DNA of 10,774 bases from JADHUC01 sp964617665 (GTDB taxonomy: Bacteria; Planctomycetota; Planctomycetia; Pirellulales; Pirellulaceae): the NCBI GenBank assembly GCA_964617665.1, contig CAZUAH010000481.1, forward strand, positions 1 to 10,774, written 5' to 3'. Shown here piece by piece: positions 1 through 6,900 of this stretch (position 1 is the stretch's first letter; each line of letters opens with the position of its first letter). A program made the position numbers and the translations under genes. The notes beneath the pieces were generated by a model that worked only from the letters and a program-made list of their open reading frames with translations, had not been told where the DNA came from and made no database searches.

Positions 1-1
1 G

Positions 2-538
2 AAATCCGAGCCGCTACTTCATGGCCACGCGCTCGCAGAGTGCGCCGCCGGACGGTTGGCGCTGCAACATGCCCGAAGAGCAACTGAGCTGGACGATAGG
101 GCCTGGCAGGCATGGAGTGTTTTGGCTCAACTTGGTTTTAGCCGCCGGAAGTATCCGCTTGCGATCAAATATGCGAGGAAGGCATTGACTCTGCATCCGG
201 TGCATGGCCTCAATTGGTATGTCTTGACTCAAGCGTATCGATTCTTCGGCCGGCTTGACGAGGCATTGAAGGCCATCAAGGTGGGAATACGTTACGTCAA
301 GAAAGTGGATCCGGCGATCAGGGATTTGATGTGGCGTGAGCTGGAAATATGCTACCGAAGGAGCAAGAAGCACAAGGCAGCGTGCTACGTGCGGAGCCAT
401 ATTCTGGACGATTCCGATTTCGCTACCGAAAGAGAGGAAATCGAGGAAATCGTTCAAATGCTCGACTCACTCGACAATGAGAAGGCGCCGGATGCAGAGC
501 AAGCACCAGAGCGGGGCGAAAACCACGCGGAACGGTAG
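2..538 (+). CDS. TPR-repeat protein, 3' portion (5' end outside window)
   Basis: The reading frame is open from the left edge (first full codon at position 2) to the TAG at 536-538, so only the C-terminal 178 residues are visible. A TTG at 56 lies in this frame, but the frame continues upstream without a stop and the protein reads smoothly across it, so I treat the gene as truncated by the window. Two tetratricopeptide units can be read: one around DRAWQAWSVLAQLGF with KYPLAIKYARKALTLHP, and a second around HGLNWYVLTQAYRFFGRLDEALKAI. Both have the A/G-x-x-L-x-x-Y-A-x-A-L spacing of TPRs. The last 45 residues are charged and Glu-rich (EREEIEEIVQMLDSLDNEKAPD) and probably form a helix followed by a disordered tail. 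TPRs mediate protein-protein contacts, but the partner cannot be inferred. No signal or enzymatic domain is visible in this part. Confidence 0.75.
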   Translation, partial: KSEPLLHGHALAECAAGRLALQHARRATELDDRAWQAWSVLAQLGFSRRKYPLAIKYARKALTLHPVHGLNWYVLTQAYRFFGRLDEALKAIKVGIRYVKKVDPAIRDLMWRELEICYRRSKKHKAACYVRSHILDDSDFATEREEIEEIVQMLDSLDNEKAPDAEQAPERGENHAER

Positions 539-1030
539 ACGCCTGAGACTTCAACCTAGCTCTGAATCCCGATGAGTTGCTCCTCCAGCACCACGACCCC
601 CAGGTCATGCCACTAACGGGCTTCAACGTCCATATGCCCCGTAAATTGGCGAAATGGTCCTGCGAATCATCGTGGTAATCGGTTCAGCGAACGGGTACGA
701 GCAGCGCGGAAATCCGCGGATCAATCTGCTCGACATCCGCCAAGACGCCCGCTTCCTACTCAGCGGCCGGCAGGAACCGCCGACTACGCGCTCATCAAGC
801 AGCGTCGCTACGCTGAGCGTCGCGCAAGTCGGATCGCGGTTTCAAAATACGAGGCAGGCGACTCAAGGAAGGCCCGGGAAAACTGAGCCACCAACTCCAA
901 GAACGGTTCAACGATACGACAGTTGCCCCGACTTAGAGAGCCGCAGCCCTGCAAGGGTTCGCGGCTCTTGCTCTGTTGGGACGAAGAGACTCCGTCCTCA
1001 TCTACTGGTGGCGTCTCTAGTTGATAGCCA
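539..1030. other. Intergenic stretch between convergent genes
   Basis: These 492 bases separate the 3' ends of the TPR gene (+) and the 124-residue membrane protein gene (-). No convincing gene is seen. The open frames here (654-1049 plus; 808-1092 minus) give Arg/Ser-rich translations with no domain or credible ribosome binding site. A strong hairpin lies at 937-968. A weaker pair, AGAGAC (985-990) with GTCTCT (1013-1018), sits just beyond the minus-strand stop codon and could help end that transcript. Confidence 0.6.
937..968. terminator. Strong hairpin, possible terminator of convergent genes
   Basis: The 8-base arms AGAGCCGC (937-944) and GCGGCTCT (961-968) are exact reverse complements. 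Inside them CCCT (947-950) can pair with AGGG (954-957) around a short GCA loop, giving a stem of about 12 pairs with a small internal mismatch. It lies between two converging genes, 63 bases past the minus-strand stop, where a terminator is expected. Neither side carries a clear U-tract, so a strictly intrinsic terminator is not proven. A dispersed repeat or a recombination site are alternatives. Confidence 0.5.
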
Positions 1031-1405
1031 TCAGTTCCGCATCGGGTAGGACGTGATCTTCGTTTCCATTGGCCGAACGTCGCTGTCGGCATGAGTCCTT
1101 TGCCAAAGCCAGAGCCCTGTCATTAAACTGGCAGCGACCACTGCCACTCCAGCCGCTGCCACGATCAGGCGAGCGTTGTGTTTCGGTCGATCGTCTTCGG
1201 GAACTGCGATACGAAACAACTCCTCCATCGCTCGCTGATAGTTGAAGTTAGAACTCAACCCCCGAAGTCGATCATAGGTCGCTTTGGACATGGCCCCGTC
1301 GTACGCTAGTCGCTTCTTGTCTTGATCGTACCAGAAGCGATCCCTCAGTTGATCGGGAACGGCGAACTTCTCGGGCAACTCTGGAAGGGGAACGTAGCGA
1401 ATCAT
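1031..1405 (-). CDS. Small protein with one C-terminal membrane segment
   Basis: A 124-residue protein of unknown function. I chose the ATG at 1405-1403 because GAGGTG sits six bases before it on the minus strand and the protein starts cleanly (MIRYVPLPELPEKF). The frame extends upstream to 1477, but that stretch (GGKKRLLGCLPVV) has no ribosome site in front of it. The N-terminal ~80 residues are soluble, with DRFWYDQDKKRLAYDGAMSKATYDRLRGLS and a helix YQRAMEELFRIAVPED. A single hydrophobic segment follows (ARLIVAAAGVAVVAASLMTGLWLW), then a short tail. This suggests a tail-anchored inner-membrane protein with a cytoplasmic head; the topology is inferred. The soluble part looks like a small conserved planctomycete family, but I cannot name it. 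It is divergent from the RdgC-like gene, with a candidate promoter at 1540-1568. Confidence 0.7.
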   Translation of the reverse strand: MIRYVPLPELPEKFAVPDQLRDRFWYDQDKKRLAYDGAMSKATYDRLRGLSSNFNYQRAMEELFRIAVPEDDRPKHNARLIVAAAGVAVVAASLMTGLWLWQRTHADSDVRPMETKITSYPMRN

Positions 1406-1539
1406 AACTGGCACCTCGCGAAACGATCTAACTACCGGCAAACAGCCGAGTAGCCTTTTCTTTCCACCAAACACCAACTGTGAAGTACAGGCAGGCTCTA
1501 AGAGGTTGCGCGACCGAATCAGTCAATCGCAACGTCGAT

Positions 1540-1568
1540 ATTATGACAAGGAATCCGGCGGTTTTCAA
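1540..1568 (-). promoter_or_regulatory. Candidate sigma70-type promoter for the minus-strand gene at 1031-1405
   Basis: Read on the minus strand, TTGAAA (1568-1563) and CATAAT (1545-1540) are separated by exactly 17 bases, each matching the sigma70 consensus at five of six positions. The predicted start of transcription would leave a leader of about 130 nt before the ATG at 1405. Support is from pattern only. Confidence 0.4.
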
Positions 1569-1706
1569 CACTGCGACGACCTGTCTTGGACGTGATAGAT
1601 GACTCCACCGGCCTGGTATGTTTAGGCAAGTCTCGCCCGCACTTGACGTCGGTCCCCTTGACCACGCGGTCGACGTGGCATCTATCGTACTGAACTGTTT
1701 CCCCGT

Positions 1707-1712
1707 TATAAT
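1707..1712 (+). promoter_or_regulatory. Candidate -10 box upstream of the RdgC-like gene
   Basis: TATAAT matches the -10 consensus exactly and lies 104 bases before the ATG at 1817 in the divergent spacer. No good -35 hexamer is present 16-18 bases upstream, so the promoter may depend on an activator or the match may be chance. Confidence 0.3.
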
Positions 1713-1816
1713 CTTCACGGCAACGTGCGGTAGGGGCCTCTGGAAACCAGAGCCATGACGCACGAATTGTCACTTCTCCAAACTTTCAGCTTTCACCTCT
1801 GTGAATAGGAAAATGC

Positions 1817-2995
1817 ATGGGATTCTTGTCAGGAAGTATGACTTTCGAGAGCTTTCGTATCGACGGCACGCAGTCACGCCAGTTCGGTCCTGAACATGTG
1901 GAGATCCTGGAGAAGCACGCCATTGGCGAAGCCAAGAGTCTCTCGAATGATCAGGCGAGGGTCGGCTTTTTGGCGGGTGCTCATCTGCTCGACTATGACT
2001 TCGATCTGGAGAAGAACGTCTTCGGAGATGCGTTGCACTTCGCTGTGCGGATCGACACCAACCAAGTGCCGGCCGCCATTCGCCGGGCGTGGCTGCAGAT
2101 CGAGTTGGCGGTGCTGACGGCCGACTCGCCGGGCCGCCGCCCAACCAAAGCCCAACGCCTGGAGGCCAAGGACGCTGTCGAGGCTCGATGCGAAGAAGCG
2201 GCTGGTAGTGGCCAGTTCCAGCGGATGCAGCAGTTCCCCGTCTTGTGGGATGCGAAGAACGGCTTGCTGTACTGCGGCGGGACCAGCGCCGCTGCAGGTG
2301 ACGTGTGCGTCGATCTTCTGTCTAGAGCGTTTGAGCTTGAACTGCGACGACTGTCATCAGGGAAGATCGCCATCGAGTGGGCGACAGAGGCCAAGCAGCG
2401 GCGGGCGCTGAATGATACCGTTCCCGCCAACTTCCGTGGAGATGGAGCCAGCGCTGATGTCGCATGGTGGGATGGCGAGGGTGACAACTACGACTTCCTC
2501 GGCAATGAGTTCCTACTGTGGCTTTGGTGGCGCTGGGAGACGCAGGGCGACACTATCGACCTGTCGGATGGGTCCGAAGCGACCGGCATGTTCAACCGGA
2601 CGCTCGCCATGGAGTGCCCGTGGGGCGAATCGGGCAAGGGGACGATCACAGCGGAAGACCCGACGTCTCTACCCGAAGCTGCGCAAGCGGTCCGTTCGGG
2701 CAAACTGCCTCGCAAAGCGGGCCTGATTCTTGTCCGTCATGGTGAACAATACGAACTTACACTCCAGGCAGAGACATTTGTGGTCAGCGGCGCAAAAATT
2801 CAGGTCGATGAGGAAGCCGAAGGACGCGGGATCTTGGAGGATCGCATCGAGAGCCTCCGCGGACTCAAGGAGACACTCGATTTACTGTTCCATGCCTTCT
2901 GCGAGCAGCGAATCGGGAAGAGTTGGTCTAGCGAACAGGAACACATACGCGGATGGCTCAAGACGAAGCCCCGTGCCGGGAGAGCACGAACATAG
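1817..2995 (+). CDS. RdgC-like recombination-associated DNA-binding protein
   Basis: A 392-residue protein that I read as a divergent member of the RdgC family. E. coli RdgC is a ring-shaped dimer of about 300 residues that coats DNA and limits RecA access. The resemblance is one of order and pattern. It runs from FLAGAHLLDYDFDLEKNVFGDALHFAVRIDT, through a helical, basic PTKAQRLEAKDAVEARCEE stretch (from about residue 109), to FPVLWDAKNGLLYCGGTSA and the DLLSRAFELEL helix. The motif NEFLLWLWWRW (from residue 230) resembles the FLxxEFLxWLW motif of longer RdgC homologues. Next comes an E-x-x-x-A-x-x-x-GKLPRKAGLIL region and a C-terminal helix, LDLLFHAFCEQRIGKSW. The start ATG has AGGA six bases upstream. 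There is no signal peptide or membrane segment, so it should be cytoplasmic and nucleoid-associated. Its downstream neighbour, ComM, also acts in recombination by family. The alternative is an unnamed planctomycete family. Confidence 0.65.
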   Translation: MGFLSGSMTFESFRIDGTQSRQFGPEHVEILEKHAIGEAKSLSNDQARVGFLAGAHLLDYDFDLEKNVFGDALHFAVRIDTNQVPAAIRRAWLQIELAVLTADSPGRRPTKAQRLEAKDAVEARCEEAAGSGQFQRMQQFPVLWDAKNGLLYCGGTSAAAGDVCVDLLSRAFELELRRLSSGKIAIEWATEAKQRRALNDTVPANFRGDGASADVAWWDGEGDNYDFLGNEFLLWLWWRWETQGDTIDLSDGSEATGMFNRTLAMECPWGESGKGTITAEDPTSLPEAAQAVRSGKLPRKAGLILVRHGEQYELTLQAETFVVSGAKIQVDEEAEGRGILEDRIESLRGLKETLDLLFHAFCEQRIGKSWSSEQEHIRGWLKTKPRAGRART

Positions 2996-3396
2996 CCAAG
3001 TGATAGATGTGGCACTCGCTGCGTTGGTCACGGTTCCCCAAGCCCTTTCCCCCAACTTCAGCTCTGACAGAGCACTAACCCGTATTGTGCACCAATTCGT
3101 AGGCCGGACCGAGCAAACCGTTCAACTGCCGGAACTTCGGCCTCTTCTAATGGCGTGGTTTCCGTACAGACTGTAAGAGCAATCAAGCCGGTTTGCGCTG
3201 TTCCGGCAAGGGGGCGGCCTCGGTCTGGCCTGCGCGGTGCGCAAAGGCTAGCCGCTTATGTCGAACCGCATCTACCGAATGGTCTATCGCGGACTGTTGA
3301 GGTCCAATTCGTCCCCTTGCTCGCTGATTGGGACAACGTGAAGGGCGGCTTGCACACCGAGGCGGGGTATTTCACAATGGCGACGGAAGGTGTGTC
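2996..3396. other. Intergenic stretch between RdgC-like and comM genes
   Basis: Four hundred and one bases with no supported gene. The frame 3155-3403 and a 27-codon ATG frame at 3258-3341 lack ribosome sites and recognisable content. A modest promoter-like pair for comM is visible: TTGCAC (3350-3355) and CACAAT (3373-3378) with 17 bases between. It would give a leader of only about 12 nt. No terminator hairpin is evident after the RdgC-like stop. Confidence 0.5.
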
Positions 3397-4935
3397 ATGC
3401 TAGCCAAGCTGAAAACGTTTTCGCTGTTGGGTATCGAGGCCGTGCCCGTTGAGGTCGAGGTGGACGTGTCGCCGGGTGCGCTGCCGAAGACGGTGCTGGT
3501 GGGGCTGCCGGAAGCGGCGGTGAAGGAGAGCACGCATCGTGTCGAGCGGGCGATTGTCAATTCAGGTTTCACGAGGCCGCAGGACCGAATTGTCATCAAT
3601 TTGGCACCGGCCGAACTACCTAAACAAGCGGCATCGTTCGACTTGCCGATCACGTTGGGCATGCTTGCGGGAAGCGGGCAACTGCAGTCGGACTTGTTTG
3701 ACAAGTATGCGGTGGTCGGGGAATTGTCGTTGGAGGGCAAAACCCGGCTGGTCAAGGGCGCGTTATCGATGGCCATTGCGGCGGCCCGCGAGCAAGGCCT
3801 GCGCGGCCTGATCATATCCAGCGATAGTGCTGCGGAAGCGGCAGTGGTCGAGGACATCGAGGTGATACCTGTCGCCAGTCTGGCGCAGTCCGTCGGTTTT
3901 TTCACAGGCACGCTGGAGATCGAGCCGACGCCATCGCGTTTGGAGGAGTTGTTCGATGCGTACTCGAAATACGAAGTGGATTTCGCCGACGTGCGCGGCC
4001 AGGAAATGGCCAAGCGCGCGATCACAATTGCCGCTTCGGGTTATCATAATCTCCTGATGCTAGGCCCGCCGGGATCGGGCAAGACGATGTTGGCAAAGCG
4101 CGTGCCGACCATCCAGCCGACGCTTTCAGCCAGCGAGTCAATCGAGACGACTCGAATCTACAGCGCGCTTGGACGACTGAGGCCCGGGCAGCCACTGATG
4201 GCCAAGCGTCCGTTTCGTTCGCCGCATCACACGATTAGCGATGCGGGCTTGGTGGGTGGCGGGAGCATTCCAACGCCGGGTGAAATTAGCCTTTCGCACA
4301 ACGGTGTGCTTTTCCTGGACGAGTTGCCAGAATTCAATCGGCGGACACTGGAAGTGTTGCGTCAACCGTTGGAGGATGGTGTCGTTACGATATCGAGGGC
4401 GCTGAACAGCACCACATTTCCCTCCGATTTCGTCCTGATCGCAGCGCTAAATCCGTGCCCGTGTGGCTACCGAAACGATCCGCGCCGCGACTGTCATTGC
4501 TCGACACCCCAAATCGAGCGATACATGGCCAAGATAAGCGGGCCTCTGCTCGATCGGATTGACCTTCATATCGAGGTTCCCGCTGTGCCCTTCAAGGAAC
4601 TTGCATCTGCGCCAACCGGGACCAGCAGTTCCGGCATGCGCGAACAGGTTTTGCAGGCGAGGGTAGCCCAAGAAAGTCGTTTCGAGGGGTGCAAAACGCG
4701 ATATAACGCCCAAATGACGACGCGAGAGATTCGCAAATACTGCCGATTGGATGACGAATGTATGGAGTTGCTGCGGGCCAGCGTGAACGACTTGGGGTTG
4801 TCGGCCAGGGCTCACGACAAGATATTGCGAGTCGCGCGGACCATTGCGGACTTGGACGATGGCGGTCAGATCCAGCCATCACATATCCACGAAGCCGTCA
4901 ACTACCGAATGCTGGACCGGCAGTTGTGGACGTGA
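3397..4935 (+). CDS. comM: ComM/YifB family AAA+ ATPase (Mg chelatase-like)
   Basis: A 512-residue protein, the usual size for YifB/ComM. Residues ~1-145 form the Lon-protease-like/ChlI domain (MLAKLKTFSLLGIEA, VEVDVSPGALPKTVLVGLPEAAVKES). The AAA+ module runs from about 195 to 400, with Walker A GPPGSGKT at 223-230 and Walker B VLFLDE at 304-309. NPCPCGY (352-358) plus CHC (366-368) give four cysteines in a CPC-x9-CHC arrangement, typical of this family and probably metal-binding. The Mg_chelatase C-terminal helical domain follows (TTREIRKYC, LSARAHDKILRVARTIADL). In Vibrio and Acinetobacter, ComM is a hexameric helicase that drives branch migration when RecA integrates transforming DNA. It is not a true magnesium chelatase subunit. 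I chose the ATG at 3397 because GGAAGG lies six bases upstream and homologues begin at MLAK. The frame extends to 3328 without support. It ends 29 bp before the convergent DUF6800-like gene. Confidence 0.95.
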   Translation: MLAKLKTFSLLGIEAVPVEVEVDVSPGALPKTVLVGLPEAAVKESTHRVERAIVNSGFTRPQDRIVINLAPAELPKQAASFDLPITLGMLAGSGQLQSDLFDKYAVVGELSLEGKTRLVKGALSMAIAAAREQGLRGLIISSDSAAEAAVVEDIEVIPVASLAQSVGFFTGTLEIEPTPSRLEELFDAYSKYEVDFADVRGQEMAKRAITIAASGYHNLLMLGPPGSGKTMLAKRVPTIQPTLSASESIETTRIYSALGRLRPGQPLMAKRPFRSPHHTISDAGLVGGGSIPTPGEISLSHNGVLFLDELPEFNRRTLEVLRQPLEDGVVTISRALNSTTFPSDFVLIAALNPCPCGYRNDPRRDCHCSTPQIERYMAKISGPLLDRIDLHIEVPAVPFKELASAPTGTSSSGMREQVLQARVAQESRFEGCKTRYNAQMTTREIRKYCRLDDECMELLRASVNDLGLSARAHDKILRVARTIADLDDGGQIQPSHIHEAVNYRMLDRQLWT

Positions 4936-4964
4936 CGGCTTCCTGAGGCGACCCGAAACGGCGT

Positions 4965-5150
4965 CTAGCGTTCTTCAAGTCCAAGGCTTTCGATGATGGC
5001 CTCGGCGCCCGGCGTCATATTACGGATTTTGGCGGCCAAATGCGTCTTTTCCGAGACGCTGGCATTCTCCGATCGGCGCTTAACTTGAGCAATCTTCTTC
5101 TTCCGCCCGCGGCGGCGCTTCAATTCTTTCCGGCGCTCACTACAACCCAC
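4965..5150 (-). CDS. Small basic DUF6800-like protein
   Basis: A 61-residue protein. The N-terminal third is extremely basic (SERRKELKRRR, then GRKKKIAQVKRR), and the C-terminal half is a short helical unit (SEKTHLAAKIRNMTPGAEAIIESLGLEER). This pattern matches the small DUF6800 family that I associate with planctomycetes; its function is unknown. I chose the GTG at 5150-5148 because AGGAGA (5162-5157 on the minus strand) lies six bases before it and the product then begins MGCSERRKE. A longer ATG frame from 5192 adds 14 residues with no such ribosome site. The basic stretch suggests contact with nucleic acid or ribosomes, but that is inference. It lies downstream of the 112-residue TPR gene on the same strand, across a 124 bp gap with its own candidate promoter. 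Confidence 0.85.
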   Translation of the reverse strand: MGCSERRKELKRRRGRKKKIAQVKRRSENASVSEKTHLAAKIRNMTPGAEAIIESLGLEER

Positions 5151-5192
5151 TACCAATCTCCTATTGTCAAACTGCTCGCTGCCAAACCGCAT

Positions 5193-5221
5193 AGTTTAGC
5201 ATGGACTCGCACCGTCGCCAA
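5193..5221 (-). promoter_or_regulatory. Candidate promoter of the DUF6800-like gene
   Basis: On the minus strand TTGGCG (5221-5216) and TAAACT (5198-5193) are separated by 17 bases. The -10 box ends 42 bases before the GTG start at 5150. The matches to consensus are partial. It would allow expression independent of the upstream TPR gene. Confidence 0.35.
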
Positions 5222-5274
5222 CGCCGGCGCTCAATTGCCGACAGTCGCCAAGGACCGAATGCCCCAGGGGACCC

Positions 5275-5613
5275 CTACTGCTGGCCCGGTCCGCCATGCG
5301 CACGGGCCATGGCTTGTTCCGCTTTGAATTTGAATTCGGGGTTTTGCGTACCTTCAAAAGCCCGCAAGTACGTGACGCTCATCGCAGTGAACGAAAACGG
5401 GTCGTGCGGATCGAGTGCGCAGGCACGTTCGCCATGTTCTACCGCTTTCTCGTGGTCACCTGTCTTGCCGTACACAACAGCCAATGCAAAATGCGGCAAC
5501 GCAAACGTCTCATCGACTTCGAGGGCTTCGACGAACTTCCCGATAGCCTCTTCGTTCTTCCCTTCGTCCTTCAGTTTTTCGCCTTCGGCGTATAGCTCGT
5601 GCATGTCGGGCAT
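5275..5613 (-). CDS. Small TPR-repeat protein
   Basis: A 112-residue protein built almost wholly of tetratricopeptide repeats. The first spans about residues 4-37 (MHELYAEGEKLKDEGKNEEA, then IGKFVEALEVDE). The second spans about 38-71 (ALPHFALAVVYGKTGDHEKAVEHGERACALDP). A third helix pair follows (PFSFTAMSVTYLRAFEG, then FKAEQAMARAHGG). I chose the ATG at 5613 because a GGGGG tract precedes it by nine bases and the repeat starts right after it. The frame continues upstream to 5730 with an unrelated Cys/Pro-rich stretch that I exclude. ATG at 5604 (MHELY) is another possible start. No signal peptide is visible, so it should be a cytoplasmic scaffold or adaptor with unknown partner. It is divergent from lpxA. 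Confidence 0.85.
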   Translation of the reverse strand: MPDMHELYAEGEKLKDEGKNEEAIGKFVEALEVDETFALPHFALAVVYGKTGDHEKAVEHGERACALDPHDPFSFTAMSVTYLRAFEGTQNPEFKFKAEQAMARAHGGPGQQ

Positions 5614-5926
5614 AGGTTGCAGCCCCCTTTTATTTGTAGAGAGATTGGCACAACTTTCTTCCGGAACACAAGCTGCCAGTCTAACAGGTAGCCTACGGTC
5701 GTCGCAGGGGGGGAGCTGATGACTTGCCACCAGAATCCGTAGAATCCGCCTAATTCATATAGGCCAACTGACCGATTTACTGTAAACACGGGCTCTCGTG
5801 GTTTTCCAGATGGGGGGCTGCGCTGATGCGCTGGCATCCCTACCGAGCTCGATTGACGGTCTGCCGCACAGGCTATGGTAGATTCGCTTACGGGCGAATT
5901 GCGACGCGCAGACGAGAGGAAACGAC
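5614..5926. other. Divergent spacer between TPR gene and lpxA
   Basis: This 313 bp region holds the promoters of the TPR gene (-) and lpxA (+). Only the lpxA side shows a recognisable candidate, listed separately. A short tandem repeat (AGAATCCG twice, 5732-5748) is visible but has no evident role. No gene is supported. Confidence 0.5.
5853..5884 (+). promoter_or_regulatory. Candidate lpxA promoter
   Basis: TTGACG (5853-5858) is a near-consensus -35 box. The -10 could be TATGGT (5874-5879, 15-base spacer) or TAGATT (5879-5884, 20-base spacer). Neither spacing is ideal. It lies about 45 bases before the GTG start of lpxA, a suitable distance. Confidence 0.4.
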
Positions 5927-6793
5927 GTGCCCAGCATTCATCCGACTGCAATTGTCGATCCCGAATCCCAGGTTGCTGCCAGTGCTACCGTTGGGCCTTA
6001 CTGCATCGTTGAAGGCCGAACTGTGATTGGAGAAGGCTGCCGTTTGGCCAGTCATGTGGTGATCAAGGCCGGCGCGAAACTGGGCAAGGACAATGAAGTG
6101 TACGAGGGGGCGATTCTGGGGGGACGCCCACAGCACGTGCACGCCCGGGAACGTGTTGGGGAACTTTCTATTGGTGATGGCAACGTCATTCGCGAAAACG
6201 CAACGATAAACTGCGGTCTTGCAGAAGGCGATTCTACTGTCATCGGCGACAACAACATGATCATGGTCAACGCCCACATCGGCCACGACTGCCAAGTGGG
6301 CGACCATTCCATCATCACCAATAACGCCATGATTGCCGGTCATGTTACCATCGAAGATCGGGCGTACATCTCAGGCGCCGTGGGCATACATCAATTCTGC
6401 CGAGTCGGTCAGCTCGCCATGGTAGGCGGCCAAGCGCACGTGAGTCAGGACGTACCGCCGTTTGTGATGGTCGACGGAATAAGCAGCCAAGTGGTCGGGC
6501 TAAACCGCGTGGGGCTCCGACGGAACGGGTATGCGCGAGAGGACATTGCCCAATTAAAAGCGGCCTATCGCGTCGTCTATCGCAGTGATTTGTCTTTTGA
6601 TGCGATCATCGATACCTTGCGGCAGGAGTTTCCGACCGGACCTGCCGCAGCCTTCCACGAGTTTCTCCAAGGAACGAAACGTGGTTACGTGCGCGAGCGA
6701 CGGCGCCCGCCGCAGTCTTCGATCCGGCTATTCTCCGGCCGGAATCGTGATGTACCGGACGATCCCGGCACGGCCGTCCGAAATGTGGGTTAG
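5927..6793 (+). CDS. lpxA: Acyl-[ACP]--UDP-N-acetylglucosamine O-acyltransferase LpxA
   Basis: This enzyme catalyses the first step of lipid A synthesis, moving a 3-hydroxyacyl chain from acyl carrier protein to the 3-OH of UDP-GlcNAc in the cytoplasm. The protein has 288 residues. Residues ~3-185 are hexapeptide repeats of a left-handed beta helix (IHPTAIVDPESQVAASATVG; VEGRTVIGEGCRLASHVVIK). The active-site stretch NAHIGHDC places the likely catalytic base at His120 and another conserved His at 117. GHV (His139) and HQF (His155, Gln156) follow, then the MVGGQAHVSQDVPPFVMVDG signature. A C-terminal helical domain runs to about 250. The start is GTG, with GAGAGGA ending six bases upstream. 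E. coli LpxA has 262 residues; here the final ~30 are a basic, Pro-rich tail (RERRRPPQSS) with no family counterpart that I know. No other lipid A gene lies beside it in this window, and it appears to have its own promoter. Confidence 0.95.
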   Translation: MPSIHPTAIVDPESQVAASATVGPYCIVEGRTVIGEGCRLASHVVIKAGAKLGKDNEVYEGAILGGRPQHVHARERVGELSIGDGNVIRENATINCGLAEGDSTVIGDNNMIMVNAHIGHDCQVGDHSIITNNAMIAGHVTIEDRAYISGAVGIHQFCRVGQLAMVGGQAHVSQDVPPFVMVDGISSQVVGLNRVGLRRNGYAREDIAQLKAAYRVVYRSDLSFDAIIDTLRQEFPTGPAAAFHEFLQGTKRGYVRERRRPPQSSIRLFSGRNRDVPDDPGTAVRNVG

Positions 6794-6830
6794 CCGAAGC
6801 CCCGTTCTCCCACCCAATTGCGTGCACCGG

Positions 6831-6859
6831 GATTCAAGTGTGCGCAAATCGGCTACAAT
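6831..6859 (+). promoter_or_regulatory. Candidate promoter of the arrestin-like/NTPase operon
   Basis: TACAAT at 6854-6859 matches the -10 consensus at five of six positions and ends 41 bases before the GTG at 6901. Upstream, the stretch GATTCAAG (6831-6838) offers a weak -35 at 15-17 bases. It lies in the 107 bp gap after lpxA and implies that 6901-9023 is transcribed independently. Confidence 0.4.
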
Positions 6860-6900
6860 ACTGTTTGACCAGCGGAGTTACTCTTGGGAGAGCGTGTTTC

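Larger units (their letters stand above)
1406..1816. other. Divergent intergenic region
   Basis: This 411 bp spacer lies between two divergently transcribed genes and must hold both promoters. A well-spaced minus-strand promoter candidate is listed separately. A perfect TATAAT occurs on the plus strand at 1707-1712. Open frames here (1428-1763 and 1519-1773 minus) look random and are not called. Confidence 0.6.

Noticed and set aside
946..968. Possible 3' half of a tRNA (AGGGTTCGC)
   Set aside because: No acceptor stem, anticodon arm or CCA-type end can be built around it; the segment folds better as a simple hairpin.
654..1049. 131-codon plus-strand open frame
   Set aside because: Arg/Ser-rich random-looking translation, no ribosome site, runs through the hairpin at 937-968 and into the opposite-strand gene.
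1428..1763. 111-codon minus-strand open frame in the divergent spacer
   Set aside because: No domain or ribosome site, and it overlaps both the candidate promoter and the start of a better supported gene.
3258..3341. Short ATG frame beginning MSNRIYRMVYRGLLR
   Set aside because: The amphipathic look is suggestive, but there is no ribosome site and it is only 27 codons long.
3155..3403. 82-codon plus-strand frame just before comM
   Set aside because: No recognisable content or ribosome site, and it overlaps the comM start.
3372..4025. 217-codon minus-strand frame
   Set aside because: Antisense shadow of comM, Ser/Thr-rich as expected from the complement of a GC-rich gene.
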